Part shown: positions 47,201-59,182 of the stretch, one piece after another
Layout: each line of letters begins with the position of its first letter
Position numbering within the stretch: position 1 is the first letter of the stretch
Source: Saccharomycopsis fibuligera x Saccharomycopsis cf. fibuligera
Taxonomy: Eukaryota > Ascomycota > Saccharomycetes > Ascoideales > Saccharomycopsidaceae
NCBI GenBank assembly: GCA_001936135.1
Contig: CP012819.1
Location: 372,001-436,000, forward strand
DNA: 64,000 bases
Reading direction: 5' to 3'
Made by a program: the position numbers and the translations under genes
The notes under the pieces: model-generated
Databases searched by the model: none
What the model was told of the DNA's origin: nothing
The model's input: the letters and a program-made list of their open reading frames with translations, nothing else

Positions 47201-47853
47201 GCTTGCGCCTTTCCCTTTTATTTTCATTTATTCAACTCACAGATTTTTTTTTTTATTTATATATCCTTTTGATCGTCTTCCCTGTCTGCAATTTTGCTTC
47301 TCTTTCAATTTTGTTTTTGCTTTGTTTCGACTTTTTGTACTATTTGCTCATCATTTTGTTCAAAACTAACCTTTGATCCCTTCCTCATTTTTCTCTAAAG
47401 ATAACTCAAGCTTTTCTATTATTCCTTTCTTAAAAGCCTCCTTCGACCTTTTGCACTACCTTGTTCACTCCTTTCAAAGAACTCGTTCAATCGCATCTCC
47501 TGATCAACTTTTAAACTTTCTAGTCAACCAATTGATTTTCTGTTTTCCGTATCTGGCACAAGTACAAAGAAAAACGAGAAAGTTTAAAGTCATCACAAAA
47601 TAATTAGAAACAAACTAAAGAAAATAAAATAAGATAAAAGGCATTTTAAATTCTCGTCTTCAGCAATACCAAGTTTATCATATCAAAGTTCTTTGTTTCT
47701 AATTGCACTTTCTTCAGCAAGTCACTACATCAATTGTAACTGTTGCTGATTTCACGCACACAAAATAAAGTTTCTTTCAGATCTCATCCTTCCTTATATA
47801 CATGCCCATAAATTCCTAAACACATAGACTCCTACTGATTACTAAAGATTAAT

Positions 47854-49803
47854 ATGAGCTTATCTATTTCTGCTATTGCAAATAACCATCATCCTGCCAC
47901 TCATTACGACAACAATCCTGATAATATACTAACTACTATGCTGAATTCCAACCCTCATGATAATAGATATCTTTACAATCAATTCAATCCAATAAAATAC
48001 AACACACCAAACTATCAATATAACACTACAGCTAACGCATCCCCAGCAGTTTCCGATCAACAAGACTACAGTAACAGTAACGCGTCGCCTACCAGTCAAC
48101 CAGCTAATGTTTTGCCTCCACCACCATCCATGCCACTAGGCTCTTCGTTTGCATCTCATAATCCAGAGCAGCAGCAACAACCAGGAAACCCTGCTTACAA
48201 TATATATAATGCTCAACCAAAGTACGCGGTAGTAACTCCTCCTTCATCGGCTCGAAGCTATCAAAATGCTGGAGGCATAGTCAACTCAATAGGTAGCACC
48301 AGCAGTACAGCAGATAGAGGAATGAGCTATCTGTCTTACTATCAACCACAACAGCCTCAACCACAACCACAGCAACAACAGCCACCGTCATCATCTCATC
48401 AACAATCTCCCCCTCAACCACAGCAGCAGCAACCACAGCTACAGCAGCCGCAACAGCAGCCGCAACAGTTCAAATATGCTCAACCACCTCAGTCTGCGCC
48501 TGCAGGTAGTTCAATGATGGCTGGTCCTGGTTCACAATACGCCCCTCCTCTCTCACAACTCCCAGCAACTGCTTCTCATACTGCATCATCTTCAATTTCC
48601 AACCCCGAAAACTTGCCGAGATTCAGCTATTCTAGTGCGCCAGCACCAGCACCTCCATCATCAATGGGTTTCTCCTATATGAATGATGCATCGGCTATCA
48701 ATGATGGATCTATTTCGTCATCATCTTCTCAAGCAGTGGCTTCCATGCCAGTTCCCAGATTGGTGAGAACCACTTCTTTACAAATGAATCGCCCTAATTT
48801 ATACAATGGTGTGTCTGGAGCAAGTCCATATCAAAGAGTTAATTTGCAGGTGGTGGGTGACTTAGCAACAATGACTGAAAATTGGACTCCCCAGGAGTTT
48901 CAAGAAAAAAGAAGATTGGTCAAGTTTGACTGGACCCAAAATGGGCCAAACTTACGAGTTGAGTTTAAACCTATTGAATTGGATCAATTTGACAATCTGT
49001 ATACTGTTGTTAGTTGCTTACTTTGGCAAAATGCAGAGACTACTGACGCAGTGAAAACCAAATTCTATGTGACATCAGTGGATGTTATACAACTTTTAGA
49101 AAATTTGGTGAGTCAAAGGTTTGCAGTTGAAGAGAAAAACAGAATTAGAAGAAATTTGCAAGGTTTGAGACCATTGACAATTGCCAGATCAAAGAAAAAT
49201 TATGCTGATTTCTTCCAACAAATTATGAAGTATCAAATTGCAAGACCAAGAAACATTGAAAAAGACGTCAAAGTTTTCTCTTGGTCACATCTAGGGGATG
49301 CATTGCTGAGAGTATTGGCAAAATACAGCTGTGATTATGGTTTACCGAATGGAACTGAGTCTAACTTATCTGGTCATCCACCAATGTTACCTTCACAACA
49401 ATCAGCCCAACAGCACCACCACCAACAGCAGCCACTAGATTCACATCAGCAGCAACAACAACCGTCAAACATGACTCCGTTGCAAAACGCTGGATTTGGA
49501 GCTACTCAATACCAGCCGATGAAAATGGAAAATCCGTTGTTCAAGTTTGGTAATCAACTCCCACCACAGCTGCCACAGTACATCCAAACTACTCAAAATT
49601 CAGCCAGCATGATGTCTAATTCTCCAATGTTAAATGCTCAATCTAGCAGTTCTTCATCACCAGCTTTGAACTTCACTAATCCCCAGACTGCTATGTACAA
49701 CTATAGTGCTAGTGCATTCAGTCAGCCTCCACATCATCAACAGCAACAGCAACCTGCTCAACAGCAAGATCCTTCTGATTTGGTCAAGAAAGAATTACCA
49801 TGA
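47854..49803 (+). CDS. Medusa (MedA)-like fungal developmental regulator
   Basis: 649 aa from the ATG at 47854. A folded core at about residues 331-495 (LQVVGDLATMTENWTPQEF, RRLVKFDWTQNGPNLRVEFK, YTVVSCLLWQNAETTDAVK, FYVTSVDVIQLLENLVSQ, IRRNLQGLRPLTIARSK, DFFQQIMKYQIARPRNIEKD) matches, as I recall, the conserved domain of the filamentous-fungal regulator Medusa. It is flanked by long Gln/Pro/Ser/Asn/His-rich low-complexity arms with many CAG/CAA-encoded Gln runs, typical of transcription regulators. Known role of Medusa: control of conidiation, adherence and biofilm in Aspergillus. The role in this yeast is unknown; morphology or biofilm control would be inference. In-frame CTG codons (for example MLNSNP, SYLSYY, DNLYTV) fall where Ser would also fit. 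It lies downstream of 7.7 kb of gene-free DNA. Confidence 0.68.
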   Translation: MSLSISAIANNHHPATHYDNNPDNILTTMLNSNPHDNRYLYNQFNPIKYNTPNYQYNTTANASPAVSDQQDYSNSNASPTSQPANVLPPPPSMPLGSSFASHNPEQQQQPGNPAYNIYNAQPKYAVVTPPSSARSYQNAGGIVNSIGSTSSTADRGMSYLSYYQPQQPQPQPQQQQPPSSSHQQSPPQPQQQQPQLQQPQQQPQQFKYAQPPQSAPAGSSMMAGPGSQYAPPLSQLPATASHTASSSISNPENLPRFSYSSAPAPAPPSSMGFSYMNDASAINDGSISSSSSQAVASMPVPRLVRTTSLQMNRPNLYNGVSGASPYQRVNLQVVGDLATMTENWTPQEFQEKRRLVKFDWTQNGPNLRVEFKPIELDQFDNLYTVVSCLLWQNAETTDAVKTKFYVTSVDVIQLLENLVSQRFAVEEKNRIRRNLQGLRPLTIARSKKNYADFFQQIMKYQIARPRNIEKDVKVFSWSHLGDALLRVLAKYSCDYGLPNGTESNLSGHPPMLPSQQSAQQHHHQQQPLDSHQQQQQPSNMTPLQNAGFGATQYQPMKMENPLFKFGNQLPPQLPQYIQTTQNSASMMSNSPMLNAQSSSSSSPALNFTNPQTAMYNYSASAFSQPPHHQQQQQPAQQQDPSDLVKKELP

Positions 49804-50720
49804 GATCATTGCCACCGTCCATTATTATATTTCAGCGTAAATTATTATGCTTTTTGTCTTTATCAACGTTGCTTCAAGTCTACCGAAAGCTTTTTAAAAA
49901 TATTCATTACATCATGTCAACAAAACTATCATAAATATAAAATTTTAGATCAACAAAACAAAAAGTTGCCGTATTTTTTTCTTTTTTTCTTTGTTTTTGC
50001 TCTTTTTCTATTTTTCTTTTTTCCCATTTATTATAGAAGCATTTTTTAACATTATCGAAGTTGTTACATCTTTCGTTTCTTGCTCAGTTTTTTTCCCTCC
50101 CTTTTGTTACCAACTTGCTACGTTTCATTTTTTATTTATTTGGTCTTACGCCTCATTTTTCCTATATGTTTTTTCCTACAGTTTTGTCCGTCACTCGTTG
50201 ATTTTATATACTATATCTATCTATCCATCGTATGCTATGATTCTTCTTATTTTTTATCCTTTGCTTACTTATTTTCTTTATTTTTAACTGCTCTTCTTTG
50301 GTCAAATGGTTCGTCTCATCAATTTTTATTGTGCTTGTTCTACTTTTTTTGCTTCTTTTAAATCTCTTTTTTACTCCTTTTTTTTTGTCTTACTATTCTA
50401 TTTTCTATACTATACTTTGTATTATAAGTGCTTTGAGTTGTTTCATTCCCGCTACTGTGACACATGTATTTATCAAGTTAAATTATAAGCATTCCAAATC
50501 CATACATATTATATTGAAATGAAAAGACTAGATAGCAGAAGATGTAGGTGTACATTGGAATATTGTGTGGATACACTTTGGCTACTAGCATGAACTTGTA
50601 GCCTTGTGGAATGCTGCCAGGTCCTCTAAAGATTTCGGAAAGATAATGAATAATACTTCGTTTTGTTGCTCTAATTTTGTGCAAATAAGGTAAAACAGAG
50701 CATTGAACGATGGCGTCTAT

Positions 50721-50721
<1 letters not shown>

Positions 50722-50759
<38 letters not shown>
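50722..50759. repeat. T38 homopolymer tract
   Basis: The longest homopolymer in the window. Confidence 0.95.
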
Positions 50760-53700
50760 CAATGTGTCAGATCTTGCTATGGAAAAAGTTATTAGAAAAG
50801 TTGAACTAGTGACAAAATGGAATGAAGATAACCTCCTTGCCACAAAATATAATTATTTTTGAAAATGTTGCTTTTTTTAGTATCTTTCTTTTTGAAGAGT
50901 TTCAGAGAATGTTGCTTGGTTTTGATTTTGGTAGGTCTCAGAAGAAAAATAATGTAAGTTTTGGTCTCAAAAGTTTCACATAAACACTTAGCAATAATTA
51001 CAATGTTTTTTTTTTCTACTTTAGCAAAGTGAATGGTTCCTTTGTACATATCAGTTCGTAACCTTATTTCAAAGTAGAAAACTCTATAAGATATACATAA
51101 AAGGTTATCACAAAGGGCGTAACTTTAACTATTTTACTGTAAAGTTTATTACCTTTAACTCTGTACAAAAAAAAAGGTTTGCGATAGATGTATATTTCAT
51201 ATTGTGTAATAGGAAACTCATACAGTATGTCTTACCCATAAACGAGTCAAACAAGACACCAAAGCGGAAGCCATTTGGTTGTACGCTTACGTTTTTGCGG
51301 CCGAGGATTATTACCATGATCAGCATAACAAAACCAGACAAGATTAAGTCTGGACCATTAATCAATAAAACAATTGATGGCTACTTGACCTGGAGACTAT
51401 GTAATGTGAAAAACTAATCTTCTTTGGACAGCAGCCTTCTCTTTTACGTAGATTTGCCCCGTAATTGTCCTTTTACGACAGGATCAGAGTATTTTTTGTG
51501 TGTTATATTAATATTTATCGGCATTTTTGCTCTTCTTTACATTTTCTTTTTTCTTTTTACTTCTTTTTGTCCTTCTGTCACCACTATGCCTCAAATCACT
51601 TTGACCCTTTTTCGTTCAATTGCTGAGCAATTTAGCTCCAGATCTGTTCTTGAAAACAATAGAAGCAGCAAATGGATTGACGTGTTACTGCAATTTAGGT
51701 ATTACATAATAAATTGCTGTTTTTTCGTGATGCTTTAGTGCAGCAATCCATCATGGACCCCGAACGTTGCTTGGTCAATTATGTTGTTTTCGCAGGCGAA
51801 TGAGAAATGACCGATGGCAAGCAACGCCAAGGGGGGTGTCGAGAACAAAGAGCATCTTGGGTTTCACACAATAATAGAAGACTCTATCTCTGTAAGGCTG
51901 TGTTATGGCCGACGCGTGTTTCTGCTTTTAACACGAGGATGTCTGAGCCGTTTAGTACTAATGTAGTGAAAACCAGCATGCTCAATCATCTCAGTTCTTC
52001 ATTGTCGATTGGAAGATTACGCCGTGACGAATATGCTAGCCAGCTATTAGAATTGAATTTTAATACGGATACTGCAATGCGTGGAGTATCATAAAAACAC
52101 AAAATGGCAATCCGGAAGAATAAATGTTTTTCTTTCCCAGAGAAGCAAACAACAACGAGTACCTATTGTTGGCTTATGAGCCAGATTGCCAAACCTATCC
52201 AACAAAACTTTTAACAAATGGCAATGATGTATATACAGTGCATACAGCTTGAAAATGTGGAAAACTTGCATTTTTACGACTTAGTGGCTTGCTTCAGTGC
52301 ATGTGTGGTTTAACCAGTACTTGGAATCTTGCACATACACATATGGGGAAAGAGAGAAAAACGGTCTAGAGATCAGTACGAATCTTCTGGCCATCATCCG
52401 AAATAGGCAGGGAAATCAATTATCGAGAAATTGTGAAAAGATATTGTAAAGTTTTGAAAAATACTGCAGCTTGGTGACGTTGGTTGGCTCAAATTTCTCA
52501 TCGCTAAGTTCTTATTATTACCGAAAAGAAACTGTTGAAAAAGACATGACAAAACCAATTCGGATAATCTCCGCTCTAGAAAATATCCTCTTTTGGGTTG
52601 CACAACGCCAGTGGAACTTAGCATGCTGAGTGAAGATCCATGGTGTGATTTTTTTTTCTTTTCTTCCATTTCTCTTTAACTTGTTTCTAAACCCGTGTCT
52701 CACAAATATTCCTCTTTGCCCATCCTCATATTCGTGCTAAACATGCTAAACATACCGTGTGCATTAAAGTTCGGCACGAACTAAATCTTAACCAAGTATA
52801 GATTTTTCCGAGAAAACCAATTCCGGTGTCGAAAAATACTTTACCTAGTCACTATAATAGACTTCACATTGGTATTTATGATATCTGTGTCAGCATCTTC
52901 TTCGCCATTGCAATTTGTATTTGCTAACTAGACCTTCTCAGAGCAAAGAGACAATATTTTCTCGAAAATTATAAATATACGCCACGCAGTTCAATAATAC
53001 GCAGTGTATGAGAGCTGGGATTTTGGAGGAGAGGGCGCATGTTATGTTTTCTAGTCATGCCAGATTCTGTCAAACGGCATGCTCTACCAGTTCCACATCA
53101 AGGCCAGCCAGTATAGTACCAGAAATGCTCACATTCAATCTAAGTGTTCAAAAATTTGCGAGTGTTGCCTGGTGTGCCCCTAAGGGGCTATGCTGTTTGG
53201 AAAAGAGGCCTCTCAATGATTAGGACTATCGCTAATGCTTTACTTTGATCCCTCGGTGTTTTAGTTTCCCCGCTCGAACAATTAATGGCCAAAAGTGATA
53301 ATTCTCAGTCTTTTCAAATCACCGTTGTCCGAATTCTTACCTTGGATTGGATAGCGCCATAGTACAATGGTGGTAAATCAAAATATTGCAAGTCAGTGTT
53401 TCCTTGGAGAAGCTTGCCGAGCTTTTTAGTGCTGGAAGAGAAGTGCCTTTCGATGTCTGGTGTTGATAGGCATATGTAAGACATCATCAAAGAATCGAAT
53501 TGATGATTCAAACAAAACGCCGTTGGTATCAGATATCGGGTTGCTCATTGCTGGTTTTTAGTGCAATCGAAGGTTGTCTGAGCCTGCTTGCCGTGTTTTG
53601 TCTTGCCGTGTCTTATTTGATGTCTTCGATGCCTTGGTCGATGTCATAGCTGCCTTAGCCCTGCAATTGGCAGTTCCAAGCCGAGTGATAGTTTTTCTTT

Positions 53701-55116
53701 TAGAGTTTGGCAGACTTCCCTGCTTAGTTTGTCTTGCGGCCGAGGAATAAGGTTCATCTTCTAGATGTAAACAAAAATGGTAGTTTTTCCATGACATTGG
53801 CAGGTCTCCTAGCAGAGACGCAAAACTTATTCGATATGGATGCAAGGCTAACGATTGGCGATCTGGACTATACTACTATCTACTGCTAGCGTTATATTCC
53901 TCGCATGCAATAACGAAAGAAGAAAGAGATTGATATATTTATATGACCTTCTTTCGCCGTATTCAGTTCTGATGATATTAGCATATAGACCTACGCAATA
54001 ATAGCCAAGATGCGGTAGGATAGAATCTCAAGCATAGGTTTACAAAGTTTTTAGAGCACAGACATATAAGCCATTAGGGCCAAATCGAAAAAGTATGCTC
54101 GAAGCTAAAAGGCGTTCAGTGGGTGGACGGTCCAAGAATTAGTCGCTGAGTGAGTAAGACAGCTCCCATGGACCTATAGAGTTTGCCAGTGTTTCAGTGA
54201 TGTTTGATCGGTTAATATGCTGGTGGAAACATGCGTTTTTTGATTGACTTGATAGTGCGTAATCCATGTCGTAAATTGTTGGTTTCTGTTTTATAGAGAT
54301 GCAACTCACAAAAAGTAAAGGCAGCAGGCAGTAATCTTTGAGTTTGACTTTTGTTCTATAGGTTTGCAAGATAACATTTCCGACGCGGGCTGGTCTCAGT
54401 ACGAGGGCTAAAACTCGGAGCTGTTCGATGACAGTTTCTGCGGTGTATTAGCTCGACACTTACGATCTAGAACGGGAAACTTGTATATACAGGCAAAGCG
54501 GCAGCTCGCTAGGCCGAGCTAGGTTAGGCAGATTGCTACTATGAGATAGCCTTTCAAGACTTGTCTGTGAAAGAACAAAAACAACAAATCCAACATTTGC
54601 AAACCTGGTTTTTGCTACCTGCTTCTGGTAGCAGCACGCTGACTCCATCCCAGCAAATTACTTGCATGTCTCGCTATCTGTGTTGTGGCTTGTGCCTATA
54701 GGCGGTGCGTTTCAACTTCACCTACTCACTCTGGTTCTAGAACACCGAACCGCCCCAAAACGGCCTTCGAACTATATTAATTCGTATATTGCTGGTCTTC
54801 AAATTGCATAACACCAAGGATAGTAGTTTTTCTTCGATATCACTGCCGAAGGTAAAGGCCATTCGCGTGGCACGCCATGGTGTGATTCCTGACATGCCAG
54901 TGAAGATTACCAGCCAAATGACATAATATTTTAGGGTCCTTGTACATATCGGATCTCCAAAATCCCACGTCCACAAAAAGAATTTCAGAGTTTATTTCTG
55001 TCCTTCTGCTCACGCATTTTTGTCTTTTTGGGTGTCTGATGCTTCTGATGCTTTAATCTGAGGATCGGCATACAGCGCTGACTTCACCACATTGCGATCT
55101 GAGACTCTGCAAGTGT

Positions 55117-55121
<5 letters not shown>

Positions 55122-55158
<37 letters not shown>
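55122..55158. repeat. T37 homopolymer tract
   Basis: Uninterrupted T run in the 9.4 kb gene-free region. Confidence 0.95.
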
Positions 55159-55461
55159 CCAACGATCATACTTATTTTTTCTTTTTTCCACTAATTGCTC
55201 CTCAGTTTACTTGGGGCTGGATTATACTATTGTGCACATATACTAGCATGCTGAATAGTTCCAATAACACTGTAGAGCCGTTATCAGCAGTAAAACAACA
55301 TTGTTGGCAGCAGCAGAAAATCGACCACGCTCTTTTCCATATCTACAACTGTGGTCCGCTGCTCGCAAATTTGCTGCTGCGGTTGTCGGGCGTCCTTCTT
55401 CCAACGCCCACACGTTACCAACTGCTTTTAAATTGCTTGCCACCATCGTATATGGCCGTGG

Positions 55462-55486
55462 GCCACCGCGGTGTCACCGCGGTGGC
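55462..55486. repeat. GC-rich palindrome with two CACCGCGGTG sites
   Basis: GCCACCGCGGTG (55462-55473), one T, then CACCGCGGTGGC (55475-55486): a perfect 12-bp inverted repeat that also contains two tandem copies of the self-complementary CACCGCGGTG. Stands out in AT-rich DNA and could be a site for a dimeric zinc-cluster factor. Confidence 0.85.
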
Positions 55487-56776
55487 TACTGCTGCACTGT
55501 TGCTAAGAAATCTCTCTCGATAAGCCGGGATAGATCTCTGCGGCATGTAGCGGGTGAAGTAGCAAAACCCTATTGAGGCTTCACTTTTGTGAAAATAAGC
55601 CAATTTTTGAAAAGAAGTCAACGGTGAATATCCGGAAAAAAAACTTGCTGTCCTAGTTACCAGACTAGCAGACAGTAAACAAAAAAAGAACAATATCCAA
55701 AATAAAATTCAAAATAAAGGAAAAGCGAAAGAAGATGCAGCGGGCAGATTTAACGAAATTGGCTAATCATGCTGTCTGATTATTGCCGTAGCGAAGGGAA
55801 AAGCACTTTTCGTCCACTAGCAGAAGCAGTATAACCAGCAGAAGCGGTAGTAGGTGTAACTGCCCCAGCCCCAACCCCCATCGTCTCGCAGGTGCTTCTG
55901 ACCGTTGGCCGTACGCTATGTAAATATTTATGAATATATTTATATCTATATATAGTTTATATTTGTATATATGTATGTATGTATGTATGTGTGTGTGTAT
56001 ATCATGCATGCTTCTCTGTATTCAACAACTTTTGCGAAGTCACTGATCTGTATACATCCAAAGTTACGGTTACCTTTTACGCTCTTAATGAGAGGACTGT
56101 GTACCGATTGCCGCGTTGCCGCGGTCTAAATCCAGACAATTCGCAAATAGGCATCGCCTGCAACCAAAGTTTGATTCCCACATAGGCCATATACAGACAA
56201 AATACTGTGGGGGGTTTTCTTGGGTGCATTGGTACCCAGACGGCCGTAACGACGCACCTACGTGCAACGCGTTGTCGTGCGCTGTACACAGATTTCTGGC
56301 CAACGAGCTGTTCCTTGGGTGAAATTTTGTGTTTTTACACTTGCGAAATTTTGCGGTAAGCTGTTGGGAAACTGTTGAGACAAAAACGATAAAAAAACGG
56401 CCTGTGAGATTATTCGAAACACACAAGATATTGAGTTTGCGCAAGTTTTCCACACTGCTGTGCGGTGGGGCGGTGTGCTCTCTGTAGCGAGTGCTATCGA
56501 TTCAATTGATTTTTTTGTTCGCGTTGCCCACGCAACTTACGGTTCTGTTTATCGTTATGTTGTTTCTTTCGAAGCAAAATTTCTTCAGTTCTTGGATGAG
56601 AACTTGATTACCGCGCATCGGAAGAAATGCCACAAAGTTGCCGGCTCGGAACACAGCAGTGCACAACTGTAGGGTCTTTGGCATTAATCCCTGAACCGCA
56701 ATAGGTTTTTGATTAAGCGGGCGCATACATTTTGAAAATTGATAGTAATAAGCGTGGTAAACAAGAAAAGAAGAAG

Positions 56777-56809
<33 letters not shown>
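56777..56809. repeat. A33 homopolymer tract
   Basis: Preceded by a short GAAGAA run. Confidence 0.95.
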
Positions 56810-56813
<4 letters not shown>

Positions 56814-57603
56814 ACTAAATCTAATTAACAGACGTCTGGACGACTGTTGTGCATGTACTGTTATTACAATAATTGCCGGCTGGCGTAGATCAACCTTTAC
56901 ACAAAATAATGAATACGCGCACAAATTCGTTGGCTGCCGGTCAGGAAGAAGGTGGTGTAACTTGTTGCCCGAGGGCCACGCGGTCTCCCGCCAGTGGCCC
57001 CCAACTGAAGTGTGCCGGCACAACTTCTCTTGGGATTTCTTGAATAAAACCTGCTCTGACAGCTGCCAGAATTGTATAAGTTAGGACCTACGCAGAGCAA
57101 GGAAAGCCCCCAAACTGTCCATTTGTAATGAGCGAAATTTTAAGGTAAAGAACATAGTGGCAACGTTGTTACCAAAGAGGCTCCAACAACTGGAGGCTGT
57201 ACAAAATGTTTGCATCCATGTACATTTTTTGTGCCTGCCTGGTACCGCCAAAAAAACAGACGCTTTTGCAAAAAACAAAAAAGAAAATTGAAAAAAAAGC
57301 ACCGCAGCTGAAAGCCACCTAAGAAATACAAATAAACCGGCTGTATATGTGTGTGTATATTTCACTTGCTTGCTTATTTATTTTTATTTATTTAGCCAGC
57401 ATTTTGGCCGCATTGTTCGCATGAATTTTCAGCGTAGCGCAGCACCACATTATATAATATATTTTGGTGCGTCGCCGATTACTGTGTAGTGCCATACATG
57501 GTACTGCGAAAAGTATCGCATTTTTTCAGAAAAAATAATTCCGCAGTGCACTCTAGGGTGGAAAATAAGTCAAAGGGGCCTGCCTTTCTTCCTGCTTGTC
57601 TTT

Positions 57604-57635
57604 CTGGCTGCCTGGCTGCCTGGCTGCCTGGCTGT
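57604..57635. repeat. 8-bp tandem repeat CTGGCTGC, four copies
   Basis: Three perfect copies and one with a T at the end, within a wider CTGCC-rich stretch (57590-57660). Confidence 0.9.
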
Positions 57636-58990
57636 CTGCCTTCCTGCCTACATTTGCCTGCCTACCATTATACGCTTATGTTGCCGATCTTGCAGGCATA
57701 ACAGCATGGTGCTAAATAGTGCATGAATTGGTTTTTTTCTTTCAAGGGATGCTTATAAGTGCTTTATGTTACAATGTTACAAGGAGCAGAGGCAAAGCAG
57801 TTTCAATTTGCGAATGCGAAGAAAGAGATTAACAGCAGTTGGTTTTATTTTGCTGAACTGAAATAGCACATGTAAAGGCAAGCCTTTTCTTTCTGCTTGC
57901 TTATTATGTTGTGCCCAACGTGACTATTATGTGGATATGCGCCTTCTGTACTGTGCATTGATTATCTTTCAGCAAACGAGACTAACTAAGAGCCATTTCC
58001 ATTGTCTAGATTGACGGAAAAATTTTCCTGTTCACGCCTTTTCCAGCTTTGCCTTCTGGCCGGTTGATCAACCCCGCTAAAGTGTCTGTCGAAAGGGCTC
58101 GGGAGCATTCTTATTGTTGCCAAATCTATATTGGCCTGTGGATGCTGTATAGCTGACATAGTTGTAGCTGCAACACCTGAAATATACAACGTGTCTCAAC
58201 AAGGAAAAGCAGTCGTCAACATATTATTATTTTTCTCTCCGTGTAGCACACATTACATGATTGTATCACTGTTTCACAAAATGCAAGCCCCTGGGCTGCT
58301 CGAGTCCACCACACCCAGACGCGCCGACGGAAATCCTTGGCTTCAACAAGAGTGAAAAGAAGAACAGAGAGTACGAGTCGCACGGTGCTATGGTTCTGGC
58401 TAGACCATTTTCACAAAGCATGACGCGTCAATCATCCGCACGTAACAGAGACTCCGGTTCCAACTAGTACGCTCTAGATGGAGTGGGTTCGCATGTTGGA
58501 AAACGTACATGAGGATAAACGCAGACAAAAAGACTGGCGATGGGGGGTAGAAAGAAAAAAGAAAAAAAGGAAAAGTGCTTTCTACTCAGCACTCGCGATT
58601 GCCAGTGACGTTTATTGTCTGGCCAAGGCTAGACAAACTGAAACCTGCTGGTAGTGATAAATGTTTAACGTGTTGTCATTCAAAACGACACCAAGGACTT
58701 CATCTGCGAGCGCCGCCTTTAAGTGCTGTATCGGCGTGCGATTCTCACGAAAGCCAACCGCTGATATCAGGGTTGCTGCTGCGCCGTTGAACTCTGATCA
58801 GCTTGCTCGCAAGCAAATTCTGGAACACTTTAATTACACATCGACAAGAATCAGTGTTTTTGCTTCGGCCCTGAAGCTGATAAAGCCGCCGTAGGTCCCA
58901 AGATTTACCATCAACGGTAGAGCAGTGTACACAGGGCCACCCGCTTTATGCTATACGCCCTTCAGTCTGGTGACTTTCTCCTCTTTAAGG

Positions 58991-59020
<30 letters not shown>
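58991..59020. repeat. A30 homopolymer tract
   Basis: About 165 bp upstream of the ODC-type carrier start; could act as a nucleosome-depleting promoter element. Confidence 0.95.
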
Positions 59021-59021
<1 letters not shown>

Positions 59022-59182
59022 AATTACTCACACATCCCACAATAGTGATAACAGCCCAAGATAAAATATCACTGCCACGCAGCTTCTCTTCCCGGCCCTG
59101 GCATTACTCTCCAACATAACCATAGCCACGCGGTACTCTTTCTCTTCTGCAAAGACTGCTTGCTCCCTTGGATCCCATAGCA

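Larger units (their letters stand above)
40179..47853. promoter_or_regulatory. 7.7 kb gene-free region upstream of the Medusa-like regulator
   Basis: No supportable gene in 7.7 kb; open frames are all under about 100 codons and without recognisable motifs. Contents include a T11/A15 palindromic tract (40651-40676), a T33 tract (41230-41262), a 45-codon hydrophobic open frame (42005-42142), a GC-richer patch near 43740-44000, a (TTG)n plus (TA)n array (44224-44280), pyrimidine-rich runs near 44890-44930, and a leader-like CT-rich stretch from 47170 to 47853. Very long upstream regions of this kind are known for developmental transcription factors in Candida species. Confidence 0.6.
49804..59182. 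other. 9.4 kb region without a supportable gene
   Basis: The longest gene-free part of the window. It begins with a strongly pyrimidine-rich stretch on the + strand (about 49970-50460), likely the 3' flank of the Medusa-like gene. It contains T38 (50722-50759), T37 (55122-55158), A33 (56777-56809) and A30 (58991-59020) tracts, a 12-bp GC palindrome (55462-55486), a CTGGCTGC tandem repeat (57604-57635) and alternating TG/TA microsatellites near 55920-56000. Open frames are short, on both strands, and without motifs. Possible explanations include a regulatory region for the ODC carrier, a centromere, or genes lost in decay. I cannot decide among them. Confidence 0.6.

Noticed and set aside
50478-50843. 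Minus-strand 121-codon ORF containing a poly-Lys run
   Set aside because: The Lys run is only the translation of the T38 tract, and the rest has no recognisable features.
51586-51738. Plus-strand ORF from ATG at 51586 (MPQITLTLFRSIAEQFSS)
   Set aside because: Short, no recognisable family, and no consistent splice partner.
53314-53560. Minus-strand ORFs with a GTAAGA after QSK, possible spliced gene
   Set aside because: No TACTAAC-type branch or acceptor leading to a coding exon was found in the next kilobase.
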